A stretch of DNA of 64,000 nt from Paenibacillus sp. V4I3 (GTDB lineage: Bacteria > Bacillota > Bacilli > Paenibacillales > NBRC-103111). The position numbers and the translations under genes were made by a program. Where the stretch lies: NCBI RefSeq assembly GCF_030817215.1, contig NZ_JAUSZA010000001.1, forward strand, positions 8,107,315-8,171,314. The letters are read 5' to 3'. The notes beneath the pieces were generated by a model. It was not told where the DNA came from, searched no databases, and saw only the letters and a program-made list of their open reading frames with translations. Positions 1 through 8,465 of this stretch are shown piece after piece (position 1 is the first letter of the stretch; each line of letters begins with the position of its first letter).

Positions 1-763
1 ACACGATTTTGCCGTCGGTGCCTAACTTAAACAGATACGGCGATACGCCGTAAGCCGAGAATACGGAGGTGAACATTTGGATCGGGATCTTGCCGCGGCC
101 CGACATGCCGTACGTATCCTTCTTGCCGTTGCCGTCCGGATCGTTATTGGCGAATTTCGTGAGCACATCCTCCAGCTCCGCGAGCGTCTTCGGAGGCTCG
201 TTGTAACCGATCTTCTTCAGCCAAGCCTCGTTGTAACCGGGAATGAGGCCTGAATTGCCGCCCGGCCATACTTTCGGAATCCCCCAGTTCTTCCCTTTGT
301 AATTGCCAACACCCCAGCTGCCTGCGTCGACCGATTCCATCGCTTTTATATAACCCGGCATATTCTTTTTGATTTCATCCGGGGAAACGCTGGCGATGAC
401 GCCTTGATCCGCCCACGTGGCCATATCGATTTCGTTTGCATCGATCGGGAAAATGTCAGGAACTTGTCCCGAAGCAAGCAGCACTCCGAATTTATCCTTC
501 CATGTCGTACGTTCAAATTTGACATTCTTGATTTTGACGTTGAATTTTTGCTCCAACTGCTTCTGCACATAGTTGTCGTCAGCTTCAGGCGCATTGAAGT
601 TGTTCGCCCAAGTAATTTCAATCGGCTTTACTGCTTCCCCCGGTTTATTGGAAACTGCCGGCGTTTGTTCGGCCGTTTTCCCTCCACCGCATCCTGCCGC
701 CAAAAGCGACATCGATAAGACGATAGAAGTCATACCCAACATTTTCTTGTTAATTTGTTTCAT
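1..763 (-). CDS. Extracellular solute-binding lipoprotein, ABC sugar importer (partial)
   Basis: The 3' end runs off the left edge, leaving about 254 codons. The product starts with a lipoprotein signal peptide whose lipobox ends L-A-A-G-C at Cys25, so it should be anchored outside the membrane as the substrate-binding part of a CUT1-type carbohydrate ABC importer (LplA/YtcQ-like). ATG at 763 is preceded by a purine-rich AAGGGAGGAAAAAAAG-type stretch. DNA and protein are closely similar to the N-terminal half of the second solute-binding gene at 2944-4521, so the two are tandem paralogues flanking the two permease genes. It lies 85 bp downstream of the lplC-like permease in the same direction and is probably co-transcribed with it. 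The substrate cannot be read from the sequence. Confidence 0.9.
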   Translation of the reverse strand, partial: MKQINKKMLGMTSIVLSMSLLAAGCGGGKTAEQTPAVSNKPGEAVKPIEITWANNFNAPEADDNYVQKQLEQKFNVKIKNVKFERTTWKDKFGVLLASGQVPDIFPIDANEIDMATWADQGVIASVSPDEIKKNMPGYIKAMESVDAGSWGVGNYKGKNWGIPKVWPGGNSGLIPGYNEAWLKKIGYNEPPKTLAELEDVLTKFANNDPDGNGKKDTYGMSGRGKIPIQMFTSVFSAYGVSPYLFKLGTDGKIV

Positions 764-848
764 TCTTTTTTTCCTCCCTTTTTTATCATACAAGTTATAT
801 TTAGACGGAACACTACAAGAGCAATCCGTTTAAATCAGGTGATATATG

Positions 849-1712
849 CTAACCCTTTAGCGAGCCAACCAAGACGCCTTGGACAAAATATTTCTGAAGA
901 AACGGATAGACGACGAGGATCGGCAACGCAGTAAACATGATGATTGCGGCCTTGAGGGTTTCCGGCTCCTGTTCCTCGATAGGCCCGTTCATCAAGTTAT
1001 TTCCCTCCGGGATAATCACGATTCTTCTTAGCAATATCTGAAGCACAGTCTTCGATTGATCCTGAATGTACAGCATCGCATCGAACCAGGCGTTCCAATG
1101 CCCGACGGCAGACCAAAGCGCAAGAGTGGCCAATATAGGCTTGGACAACGGTATCACGATGGTGAACAAAATACGCAGGTCGCTTGCCCCGTCGATTTTG
1201 GCGGAATCCTCCAACTCCTCCGGAAGGCTCATGAAGAAGTTGCGAAGAATCAGCATCGAATACGTGCTGATCAAGCCAGGGATAATCAAGGACCAACGCG
1301 AATCGATGAACCCTAGCGATTTGATCAGGAGGTAGGTGGGAATAAGCCCGCCGCCAAAAAACATCGTTACAACAATAAACATGGTGTAAAAATTGCGATG
1401 CGGAAGATACTTCTTCGAGAGCGGGTAGGCCCCCATCGCCATGAATAGCAGTGTAAGAAACGTCCCCACTACAGAGCGAAACACCGTGTTCCCGAAAGCG
1501 ATCCAAACCGAATCGGTCGTAAGCACTCTCTTCCAAGCACCGAGCGATATCTCATGTGGATACCAGTGCAATCCCGGCCTTAACGCCTCGGCACCGGTAC
1601 TGAGGGAGATGGAAAGAACGTGAAGAAACGGGTAGATCATACATATACAAACACTAGCAAGAAATGCGATTACGAAAATTTGAAATACCTTTTCACCTGA
1701 GCTTAGTCTCAC
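849..1712 (-). CDS. Carbohydrate ABC transporter permease, LplC/YtcP-like
   Basis: A 287-aa polytopic inner-membrane protein of the MalG/LplC class. It has an N-terminal transmembrane segment (about residues 12-33), further hydrophobic segments, and the cytoplasmic EAA-type loop in the form E-x3-D-S-A-K-I-D-G-A-S ending in I-V-I-P-L-S-K-P, which contacts the ATPase. The length is usual for the family. It pairs with the LplB-like permease 26 bp upstream to form the channel of a CUT1 sugar importer. No ATPase gene is present locally, which is normal for this class in Firmicutes, where a shared MsmX-type ATPase serves many importers. The ATPase sharing is family knowledge, not seen here. Confidence 0.92.
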   Translation of the reverse strand: MRLSSGEKVFQIFVIAFLASVCICMIYPFLHVLSISLSTGAEALRPGLHWYPHEISLGAWKRVLTTDSVWIAFGNTVFRSVVGTFLTLLFMAMGAYPLSKKYLPHRNFYTMFIVVTMFFGGGLIPTYLLIKSLGFIDSRWSLIIPGLISTYSMLILRNFFMSLPEELEDSAKIDGASDLRILFTIVIPLSKPILATLALWSAVGHWNAWFDAMLYIQDQSKTVLQILLRRIVIIPEGNNLMNGPIEEQEPETLKAAIIMFTALPILVVYPFLQKYFVQGVLVGSLKG

Positions 1713-1738
1713 GGCCGTTCACACCTTTCTGAACCTTG

Positions 1739-2713
1739 TTACGTAATTCCTTCTTGCCCCATTTTTTTCACGATATAGTTGGTCATTAACACCAGAACTA
1801 CCGCTATGACATTTTTGAAAAGACCGACTGCTGCCGTCAAACTGAACTGGAAGTTTTGCAGGCCTACGCGGTACACATACGTATCCAATACATCAGCTTT
1901 GTCATATACAGCTGGAGAATATAAGGTCAGGATCTGGTCGAACCCCGCATCCAAAACCCCGCCAACCCGCAAGATCAATAGAATGGTAATAACAGGAAGA
2001 ATGGAAGGAATCGTAATATGCACGGTTTGCTTCCAGCGGTTTGCTCCGTCAAGTACGGCTGCTTCGTACAGCTGCAGATCCACTCCAGCCAAAGCCGCCA
2101 AATAGATGATGGTCCCCCAGCCAATTTCTTTCCAGATGCCGGAAGCGACAAGGGTGAACCGGAAATACGATTCGTTGCCCAAAAAATAGATCGGTTTAAA
2201 TCCAAGCTGTTCGATGATATAATTGACGACCCCCGTGCTCGGAGACAGCAGCGTAATCATAATCCCGCCTATGACGACCCAGGATAAAAAGTGGGGCAAA
2301 TACGAGATCGTTTGGGCAATCTTCTTGAATACCGAAATCCGCACTTCGTTTAATAGCAATGCCAAAATGATCGGGGCCGGAAAACCGAATGCGATGTGAT
2401 AAAAGCTGATCACAACCGTATTTCGCATGATTTTCCAAAAGTCAGGTGACATCGCAAATAAATAATGAAAGTGCTTAAACCCAACCCAAGGGCTTCCCCA
2501 AATCCCTTTCATCATGTAAAAATCTTTAAAAGCCAGTTGAATTCCGTACATCGGGCCGTAGTGAAATATGGCATACCAGATTAACACAGGAGCTAATAAT
2601 AGAAACAAATACTTGTTCTTTTTATATAGTCTCCAGTTGTAGGCCACCCTGGATTCCGTTTTTTTGCCGGCTTCTTTGACAGCGCTTACTGCAGAGGCGT
2701 TTGCCGGATTCAT
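1739..2713 (-). CDS. Carbohydrate ABC transporter permease, LplB/YteP-like
   Basis: A 324-aa inner-membrane permease of the MalF/LplB class. After a polar N-terminus of about 30 residues comes the first transmembrane segment (Y-L-F-L-L-L-A-P-V-L-I-W), and near residue 235 lies the EAA loop (Y-E-A-A-V-L-D-G-A-N ... I-T-I-P-S-I-L-P). It begins a permease unit with the LplC-like gene downstream. Upstream, between this gene and the solute-binding gene at 2944-4521, are a strong terminator (2862-2889) and a cre-like site (2772-2796), so the two permeases and the distal lipoprotein probably have their own catabolite-controlled promoter. Confidence 0.92.
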   Translation of the reverse strand: MNPANASAVSAVKEAGKKTESRVAYNWRLYKKNKYLFLLLAPVLIWYAIFHYGPMYGIQLAFKDFYMMKGIWGSPWVGFKHFHYLFAMSPDFWKIMRNTVVISFYHIAFGFPAPIILALLLNEVRISVFKKIAQTISYLPHFLSWVVIGGIMITLLSPSTGVVNYIIEQLGFKPIYFLGNESYFRFTLVASGIWKEIGWGTIIYLAALAGVDLQLYEAAVLDGANRWKQTVHITIPSILPVITILLILRVGGVLDAGFDQILTLYSPAVYDKADVLDTYVYRVGLQNFQFSLTAAVGLFKNVIAVVLVLMTNYIVKKMGQEGIT

Positions 2714-2771
2714 ATGTTTTGCACATCCTTTCGAAATTTGGGTTGTTGTGTTCTTGGCGCTATGACCAAAA

Positions 2772-2796
2772 TGTAAACGATTGAAAGCGCTTTTTC
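2772..2796. promoter_or_regulatory. Candidate cre (CcpA) sites upstream of the permease genes
   Basis: TTGAAAGCGCTTTTTCC at 2781-2797 matches the catabolite-responsive element consensus WTGNAANCGNWNNCW with one mismatch, and the adjacent TGTAAACGATTGAA at 2773-2786 is a second, overlapping near match. On the minus strand a TTGACA hexamer sits just upstream at 2799-2804, so CcpA bound here would lie over the promoter of the LplB-like gene (start 2713). Glucose repression is inferred from the known CcpA regulon logic. Confidence 0.6.
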
Positions 2797-2861
2797 CATG
2801 TCAATTTCATTCGAATTTTTTTGAATTCTTTCAAAATCGGATGTTAATTTCTTTCGAAATG

Positions 2862-2889
2862 AAAAAAAACAGCCTGAAATCGGCTGTTT
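2862..2889 (-). terminator. Rho-independent terminator after the solute-binding gene
   Basis: On the minus strand the arms AAACAGCC / GGCTGTTT close a short loop and are followed by a run of eight T. It lies 55 bp beyond the stop codon of the solute-binding gene at 2944 and before the permease promoter region. Confidence 0.8.
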
Positions 2890-2943
2890 GGGAAATATTG
2901 GGGCAAAAATGCGCTATTTTGCCCCGCTGAACATCCTATTCGA

Positions 2944-4521
2944 TTACTTCTTTTGCCGCTGTGCATATACCTTGTTGGCTTCGTCCGTCAATTCTTGGCC
3001 TCCGGATTTCAGCCAATTCACTTTAAAATCGTCGAACCCTTTATCCGTATCCGCTTTGCCGATGACGGCTTTAATCAAATAATTATCCACCAGCGTCTGC
3101 AGACTCGCCCAATATTTCGCCTTGGCGGTCAATACGGCCGGGCCAATAACGTCTCTGAGCGGCTCATAACCGCTGTCCAGCTTCGCCTTCAGATCCAGCA
3201 ATTCCTTGGTCATGTTATATTTCGCCATGCTTATATCTACGTTGGCGAGCGGATTGTAGAAGCTGCCGGCGCCGGCTTTTGAGGCCTCCGGTATTGTCCT
3301 TGCAACGACAGAGTCGCCGTTCATGTCGTAGTTGGCGCCCTTCTCACCGTAAACCGTAAGCAGCCAGCCTTCCGTATTTGTTGCAACGTATTCGAGAATT
3401 TGCTCAATCCTGGCCCGTTTCGCCGCATCCTTCTCAAGCTGCACGCCTAACAATACAGGGGCTTGACGCGCGCCGGCGGAGAAGGCATACGCTTTGCCGG
3501 CCGGCCCGATAACCGGCTTTCCTGCAATGACGTGTAGGCCCTTTTCCAATGCGGATTTCGTAATATATGCGGATTCAGCGTCAAAGCTGCGCCAACCCAT
3601 GTTATCGATCATGCCGATCTTTTGGTTGGCGAATTTATCATTAAGCTGACCGTTATCCGCCGTAATGAACTCCGGATCGATAAGTCCGGCCTCGAACCAC
3701 TTGTTCAGGAGCTTGAGCGCCAAGCGGGTTTCTTCCGTGATGCCGCCATATACGACTTTGCCGTCGGCACCTATCTTGAACTGATACGGCGATACGCCGT
3801 AAGCCGAGAATACGGAAGTGAACATTTGGATCGGGAGCTTGCCTCGGCCCGACATGCCGTACGTATCCTTCTTGCCGTTTCCGTCCGGATCGTTGTTGAC
3901 GAATTTGGTGAGCACATCCTCCAGCTCCGCGAGCGTCTTCGGAGGCTCATTGTAGCCGATCTTCTTCAGCCATGCTTCATTGTAACCTGGGATCATGCCT
4001 GAATTGCCGATAGGCCATACTTTCGGAATTCCCCAGTTCTTTCCATTATAGTAACCGACATTCCATGCGCCGGCGTCAATCGATTCCAGCGCTTTCGTAT
4101 ACTTCGGCATATTGTTTCGGATTTCATCCGGGGAAATGCTGGCAATGATGCCCTGGTCCGCCCATGCGGCCATATCGGTTTCGTCTGCATCGATCGGGAA
4201 AATGTCGGGAATTTGTCCGGAAGCAAGCAGCACGTTAAATTTATCCTTCCATCCCTGGCGGTCGAGTTTGACGTTTTTGATTTTGACCTTGAATTTTTGC
4301 TCCAGCTGCTTCTGCACATAATTGCCTTCAGCTTCAGGAGGACTGAAGTTGTTCGCCCACGTAATCTCGATCGGATTGTCGCCGGCCTCGGGCTTCGCCG
4401 TTTCTACGGATGCCTTCGGTGTAGTCCCGCTATCGCTTTCTTTGCCGCAACCGACCGCGACGAGAGACATCGACAAGACGATGCTCATCAGACCAAGCAA
4501 AGTCTGTTTTCTTTGGTTCAT
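2944..4521 (-). CDS. Extracellular solute-binding lipoprotein (LplA/YtcQ-like)
   Basis: A 525-aa lipoprotein with a signal peptide ending in the lipobox V-A-V-G-C (Cys25), then an acidic/Thr-rich linker and a family 1 solute-binding fold (E-I-T-W-A-N-N-F near residue 52, an N-D-P-D-G-N-G-K-K-D-T-Y-G Ca-loop-like segment near residue 212). The length fits LplA-type proteins. Its N-terminal half is nearly the same as the truncated lipoprotein at the left edge, which points to recent tandem duplication. It follows the AraC-type regulator by 80 bp, with a hairpin between them, and is the likely first structural gene controlled by it. The substrate is unknown; polysaccharide breakdown products are usual for this family. 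Confidence 0.92.
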   Translation of the reverse strand: MNQRKQTLLGLMSIVLSMSLVAVGCGKESDSGTTPKASVETAKPEAGDNPIEITWANNFSPPEAEGNYVQKQLEQKFKVKIKNVKLDRQGWKDKFNVLLASGQIPDIFPIDADETDMAAWADQGIIASISPDEIRNNMPKYTKALESIDAGAWNVGYYNGKNWGIPKVWPIGNSGMIPGYNEAWLKKIGYNEPPKTLAELEDVLTKFVNNDPDGNGKKDTYGMSGRGKLPIQMFTSVFSAYGVSPYQFKIGADGKVVYGGITEETRLALKLLNKWFEAGLIDPEFITADNGQLNDKFANQKIGMIDNMGWRSFDAESAYITKSALEKGLHVIAGKPVIGPAGKAYAFSAGARQAPVLLGVQLEKDAAKRARIEQILEYVATNTEGWLLTVYGEKGANYDMNGDSVVARTIPEASKAGAGSFYNPLANVDISMAKYNMTKELLDLKAKLDSGYEPLRDVIGPAVLTAKAKYWASLQTLVDNYLIKAVIGKADTDKGFDDFKVNWLKSGGQELTDEANKVYAQRQKK

Positions 4522-4564
4522 TGTTTTGTCCTCCCCTTTTAATTTCTTTATTTAGAAATGGAAG

Positions 4565-4587
4565 AAACAGCCGTTAAAAGGCTGTTT
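4565..4587 (-). terminator. Hairpin between regulator and solute-binding gene
   Basis: AAACAGCC and GGCTGTTT form an 8-bp stem, the same arms as the terminator at 2862-2889 but without a long T run. It could be a leaky terminator that lowers read-through from the regulator gene. Confidence 0.5.
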
Positions 4588-4601
4588 AAGGAAAAAACCC
4601 G

Positions 4602-6812
4602 CTAGTTGGTCGCACTCGCCGTTGGTTTCGTTTGTCTGTACTGAACCGGAGTAATGCCAAAACGTGCTTTGAATTTAACATGAAAATATTGCAGGTTACG
4701 ATATCCGACAAGTGCAGCGATTTCCGTAACGGACAACTTATCGTCCTCCCGCAGCAAGCAGGCGGCTTTTTCGAGTCTGATTCGGGTCACGTATTCGGTA
4801 AACGATTCGTTCATCACTTCGCCGAACAAAGTGGAAATGTAGGCAGGAGCAAGCGAAGCAACTTCGGAAAGAACGTTGAGCGAAAGATCTTCGTGCAAAT
4901 GCTCATCGATATAGCCTTTCAGCTTGAAAATAACTTCCGCTTGCTTATGCTTGACTGAATCCCGCACATGAACCCCAATCCGTTCGGAAAGTCTGCGAAT
5001 CGATGCCATCGTGTCTGCCAGCGTATCTTTCTTCAGTTCGTCAAACAGATTAGAAGGAGGAACGATTTGCTGCAGCCCCAGCTCAATGATCGTTTCGTAC
5101 AGTGCGGAAACGAGCTGAAGAAGCGCGAGTTCCACCGATTCAAGCTGCATATTCCGTTCCATCAGAATCGCAGCGAATTCATCGATAAATAGATTAGCGC
5201 CCTCTACATCCCCGGCCTTAAGCGTATTCTGAAATGTAGCCAGAGGAATCAGTGGCGGCTTCGGATCAAAAGCGGAAATTTTCGAATGAAGAATGATTGC
5301 TTCAGGACCGTACATAAAGCGATATCGATACGCTTGATGAGCAACTCGATAGGAAAGAGGAATTTTTTCGGGCGATACGACCGAAGTGCCGATACCCGCT
5401 CCGAATCGAAGCTCTCCCCGTACTTCGTCCTTGATTTTGTCCAATTCCGCTGCTACCATCTCATCATCCATCTCGGTGCGTGAATCCAGGAAGTAAATGA
5501 TGGCCACTTCCTGCGAATTCAAGCAAACAACCTCGTATGGCACGGTGCGATCGAATTGCTCGTATCGCATCTTAAGCTTCTCGCTATCGCCTTCGATGAG
5601 TTGGGCATGTACCACCTGATAGCGGCATTCCTGTTGCAGGCCATCCACATGCACTAGACCGAGACTGGCGCCCAACACCAGGTTTTTCATCTCATTCTTT
5701 TTGGCCTGAGATTCCAAACTCACGATTTTTTGTCCCATGAAGTTCAACGCACTGCCGATAATCATATATTCATTCGCATGGCCTGGGTTCAGACCCGGTT
5801 GATACAGGTTGCGAACATGTTGGATCAGCTTTTTCATCGGGAGATAGAAACGTTTGGAAATCAGGTAGGAAACCGCAAGCCCGAACACGAGTACAAGACA
5901 GCAGGCTACGAAAATTTTGGTTTTCATTCGTTTTGAATCCAGCACAAATGAATTCATCGGCCGAACTATCGCATAGGTCCAACCAAGTTCCGACTTCGAG
6001 CCGGTGAGATGCGATAATACGATGGTACCGCGCACACTGTCGCTGATCTTTGAGACGGTCTTGCCGGATCCGATGGCTTGCTGAAGCAGCCCGACTTCTT
6101 CCGGATTCTCCCCGGCTGTTTGCAGGAGTACATTCCCGTTCGCATCGAATATATAGAACCTCTCGAATGAGGAGGTAATGATTTTAGCTACAGCCTGCTT
6201 CAGGTACTCCAGATCGACGTCAACATACAGGTATCCTTTCGGCGAAGAGCTGCCAATCCCATATGGGAGCTTAACGACATACGTCATCACTTGTTTTCCG
6301 TCCGGCAATGTGCGGATCATCCACCGGTTCGGAGCAATTTGCGAAAGCTGCCCTATAAAACCGAAGTCCTTGGAGTTTTCAGGATTTTCAAAGAAAAGAT
6401 CGCTGTTTACGACATAATTTCCTTTATGAAAATACACGGTTATATTGGAAGCGCCTTCAGATGTTTTCCTAAAACTGTCAAGATCTTGTTGCAAGGATAA
6501 AATAAGATCAAGGTTTCCTACCCATCCATTATCCAGCAAATAATTTAAATTAGAGTTGTTCCGAGTGAAAATGGTGGGTATGACCTTATTTTGTAGATTG
6601 TCTTCGTATTTTTGCAGCAAGGTCCGTTCCACATAATCCTTTGCCGTAACGAGACGGCTTTGGCTATCCCTGGCGATTTCGTTCACCATCATCTGATTGG
6701 CCTGCGTGTACAGGTAGCCCCCCGCAAGTCCGAGCAGCACGACAGCTAATGCCGTATGCGATAAGATGAGGCGGTTAAAAAAGGTATCTCTATAAAAAGA
6801 CAAGAATTTCAT
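4602..6812 (-). CDS. Membrane-bound Cache/AraC transcription regulator (YtdP/YesS-like)
   Basis: A 736-aa protein: transmembrane segment near residues 13-33, an extracellular sensor region of about 260 residues (dCache-like in size and place), a second transmembrane segment (V-A-C-C-L-V-L-V-F-G-L-A-V-S-Y-L-I), a cytoplasmic linker, and a C-terminal double helix-turn-helix of the AraC family (L-S-L-N-V-L-S-E-V-A and V-T-E-I-A-A-L-V-G-Y). The layout matches B. subtilis YtdP/YesS, which regulate neighbouring sugar importers. I chose ATG at 6812 because GGGAGG stands 6 nt before it and the protein then opens with the first membrane helix; the frame is open for 45 codons further upstream. It probably senses an external ligand and activates the importer genes downstream. 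Confidence 0.9.
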   Translation of the reverse strand: MKFLSFYRDTFFNRLILSHTALAVVLLGLAGGYLYTQANQMMVNEIARDSQSRLVTAKDYVERTLLQKYEDNLQNKVIPTIFTRNNSNLNYLLDNGWVGNLDLILSLQQDLDSFRKTSEGASNITVYFHKGNYVVNSDLFFENPENSKDFGFIGQLSQIAPNRWMIRTLPDGKQVMTYVVKLPYGIGSSSPKGYLYVDVDLEYLKQAVAKIITSSFERFYIFDANGNVLLQTAGENPEEVGLLQQAIGSGKTVSKISDSVRGTIVLSHLTGSKSELGWTYAIVRPMNSFVLDSKRMKTKIFVACCLVLVFGLAVSYLISKRFYLPMKKLIQHVRNLYQPGLNPGHANEYMIIGSALNFMGQKIVSLESQAKKNEMKNLVLGASLGLVHVDGLQQECRYQVVHAQLIEGDSEKLKMRYEQFDRTVPYEVVCLNSQEVAIIYFLDSRTEMDDEMVAAELDKIKDEVRGELRFGAGIGTSVVSPEKIPLSYRVAHQAYRYRFMYGPEAIILHSKISAFDPKPPLIPLATFQNTLKAGDVEGANLFIDEFAAILMERNMQLESVELALLQLVSALYETIIELGLQQIVPPSNLFDELKKDTLADTMASIRRLSERIGVHVRDSVKHKQAEVIFKLKGYIDEHLHEDLSLNVLSEVASLAPAYISTLFGEVMNESFTEYVTRIRLEKAACLLREDDKLSVTEIAALVGYRNLQYFHVKFKARFGITPVQYRQTKPTASATN

Positions 6813-7016
6813 GAGTATCCTCCCGCACAATCCTTGATACCGTACAACTTCTGAATGTTTCTCTTCCATTGCCCTCGGGTAAAACCAATATACCAATCTT
6901 TTGCTTGATTTGCCAGAGGTTCGTAGATTGCAAGTGTTGGAAATCAATGAACAAACAACTATACAAATAATAAGCGTTCACCATAGAGTGAACGCCTAAT
7001 TACTTAAAAACTTTAT
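6813..7016. other. Upstream region of the regulator, with a small hairpin
   Basis: No gene seen. GCGTTCAC and GTGAACGC form an 8-bp stem at about 6972-6993, next to a degenerate fifth copy of the transposon-end repeat at 7002-7016. The promoter of the regulator should lie here, but no convincing -35/-10 pair was found. Confidence 0.4.
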
Positions 7017-7103
7017 ACTTCAAAACTTTGTTTGTTACTTCAAGACTTTATTTGTCACTTCAAAACTTTATTGTCTACTTCAAAACTTATTTGTCACCCA
7101 ACA
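7017..7103 (-). repeat. Tn7-like right end: four tandem TnsB-type sites
   Basis: Four copies of a 20-bp unit follow each other without gaps: ACTTCAAAACTTTGTTTGTT (7017-7036), then variants at 7037-7056, 7057-7076 and 7077-7096. Read on the minus strand they are TGACAAATAAAGTYTTGAAG-like, close to the TnsB sites I recall for Tn7 (GACAATAAAGTCTTAAACT), and four packed sites is also the Tn7 right-end layout. The array ends in TGTCACCCAACA, giving a 5'-TGTTG terminus at 7103. The element interior should be to the left, yet the importer regulator lies there and no tns genes, so this end seems orphaned. Confidence 0.75.
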
Positions 7104-7105
7104 GG

Positions 7106-7274
7106 TGTTGTTAGATGACAAATTGGTTTTGAAATGGAGAAAGCCAGAAAACACAAGGGTTTGCTGGCTTTTTCGCAAAAATTAATATGACAAATAAAGT
7201 TTTGAAATGGATTTTGAGTCAAATTGTTTGAATTACAAATTAGTTTTGAAATACATATGACAAATCATTTAGAC
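7106..7274 (+). repeat. Tn7-like left end: spaced TnsB-type sites
   Basis: Starting 2 bp after the previous terminus, TGTTGTTAGATGACAAAT opens a second end facing right. Sites are TGACAAATTGGTTTTGAAAT (7116-7135), a near-identical one at 7188-7208, TTACAAATTAGTTTTGAAAT (7233-7252), a weak one at 7216-7234, and a half site at 7258. Wider spacing with a terminator between sites is the layout of a Tn7 left end. The A+T-rich defence island begins here, so this end may mark its boundary. No intact transposase gene is in the window. Confidence 0.72.
7141..7173 (+). terminator. Terminator inside the transposon left end
   Basis: AAGCCAG and CTGGCTT pair across a 16-nt loop and are followed by a T run. 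Placed between the first and second TnsB-type sites, it would stop transcription coming in from outside. Confidence 0.6.
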
Positions 7275-7643
7275 TAATTGGAATAATAACGCAGCCTCTT
7301 CAAATAATTTATTTATTTCACTAGAATTGAGTTCTTGCTTGTCTTCAGAGGACTTCTCTGATGGATTAGTTACAACGAGTTCAAATCTCCAACCATTCTG
7401 TTTGTTCACAACATCTGCTATTTCTTCTAAGTTACTTGATTTAGTAATTGTAGATTTTGATTTAACTTCTACTACAACTTTGTCCTTATCGCTAATCGCT
7501 ATAATATCCGGTTGGTAATTTTTTAAGAAGTCAGGAGTATCCGTCAATTTGGGCTCAGTAAAAACTACATAACCATTATCAATGTATTCTTTTGAAATTT
7601 CGATTATTTTTTCGCGAATCCTATCAAGGTCTTTTTTGGTCAT
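7269..7643 (-). CDS. Small AHJR-like restriction endonuclease-fold protein
   Basis: A 124-aa protein resembling the REase_AHJR-like family: an N-terminal helix rich in charged residues, then Q-P-D-I-I-A-I-S (Asp near residue 45) and V-V-V-E-V-K-S-K-S, which form the D ... E-x-K catalytic pattern of the PD-(D/E)XK fold. Its start ATG overlaps the stop of the RusA-like gene by 4 bp (ATGA), so the two are translationally coupled. Its stop codon lies inside the last half site of the transposon left end, making it the outermost cargo gene. The substrate is unknown; a structure-specific or DNA-end role with RusA is a guess. Confidence 0.65.
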   Translation of the reverse strand: MTKKDLDRIREKIIEISKEYIDNGYVVFTEPKLTDTPDFLKNYQPDIIAISDKDKVVVEVKSKSTITKSSNLEEIADVVNKQNGWRFELVVTNPSEKSSEDKQELNSSEINKLFEEAALLFQLV

Positions 7644-8026
7644 TGCCTTACCTCCTCAAGATCTGTCATTTCATTAACTCTAACGAATAGAAATTCATTT
7701 CCCTGAGTAAAACCTTTTACTAGAACTGAAGAGGCTCCACGTATTTTGAATGAGCCGTTGATATCGCGTTTTCCACAGGAGGTATCCATAATCTGGTTGT
7801 CATCGATGTACACTAAACCAATAAGCGTATCTTGTATTGGTTTAATGATGTTATCTACATCAGGACTTGCGGTATCGAAATAATAAGTTATGCTTATTCT
7901 TAAGTTCTGATCCGAAGGACTATCGCCTGATGGCCAAAAGGATTGTGCTGCGTCTCGTACTCTGGCTTTCCAATCCTGAAGCCGCGGTCGATTCTTAGTT
8001 TGCAGAGAAACAGGAGGACCGTCCAC
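7640..8026 (-). CDS. rusA: RusA-family Holliday junction resolvase
   Basis: A 128-aa protein with the RusA signature P-D-V-D-N-I-I-K-P-I-Q-D-T-L-I-G-L-V-Y followed by I-D-D-N-Q-I, holding the three conserved Asp residues that bind metal. RusA cuts four-way DNA junctions and is common in phages and mobile elements. The only acceptable start is GTG at 8026, but the frame upstream still reads I-P-F-E-F-I before V-D-G-P-P-V, as a normal RusA N-terminus does, and meets a stop (TAA) without an ATG, GTG or TTG. The N-terminus may therefore be slightly truncated or use a rare start. Overlaps the nuclease gene downstream. Confidence 0.75.
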   Translation of the reverse strand: MDGPPVSLQTKNRPRLQDWKARVRDAAQSFWPSGDSPSDQNLRISITYYFDTASPDVDNIIKPIQDTLIGLVYIDDNQIMDTSCGKRDINGSFKIRGASSVLVKGFTQGNEFLFVRVNEMTDLEEVRQ

Positions 8027-8065
8027 AATAAATTCAAATGGAATATCTACATTTTCCCTTTCAAA

Positions 8066-8278
8066 TTACAGTATATATAGCGACTCTATCATACCATAAT
8101 TTGGACAAAAATCGCATTTTTTAACTTTTATATGCAGGGAGCTTTCACTTGGAACGGGATCTATAGAGGTAAATCTTTTATAACTAAAAAACCGAGATAA
8201 ATGTGTCTCAGTAGTGATATTTAATAAATACGGGTTACAGTTTTCGATCAATTTCTTATCCATATGTACGTGTGCCAT
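8066..8278 (-). CDS. Hypothetical 70-aa protein
   Basis: ATG at 8278 is preceded by AGGTG at suitable distance. The product is small, with a C-x2-C pair near the C-terminus (K-K-C-D-F-C-P) and no recognised family. It lies 40 bp upstream of the RusA-like gene and may be the first gene of that unit or a remnant. Confidence 0.3.
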   Translation of the reverse strand: MAHVHMDKKLIENCNPYLLNITTETHLSRFFSYKRFTSIDPVPSESSLHIKVKKCDFCPNYGMIESLYIL

Positions 8279-8465
8279 TGCTACACCTATACAGCGTTGA
8301 TATTACCACTTTTTATAATTCTTCGAGTGGTCGAATCCATTATTGAAATAAAGCTATGGACACCAGAGGAAAATGATGTGCTTGAATCCTAATCTACCAA
8401 TTGCTTCGTCCACCACTCGGCATCTCTTAACAAAAGTAGATTTACTTTTGGTCATGCGAGGACTG

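Noticed and set aside
6813..6947. Longer start for the AraC-type regulator
   Set aside because: The 45 extra codons have no ribosome site and put a polar extension before the first membrane helix, while ATG 6812 has GGGAGG.
7017..7096. Tandem 20-bp repeats as a CRISPR array
   Set aside because: The repeats follow each other without spacers and match transposase-site wording; no cas genes are present.
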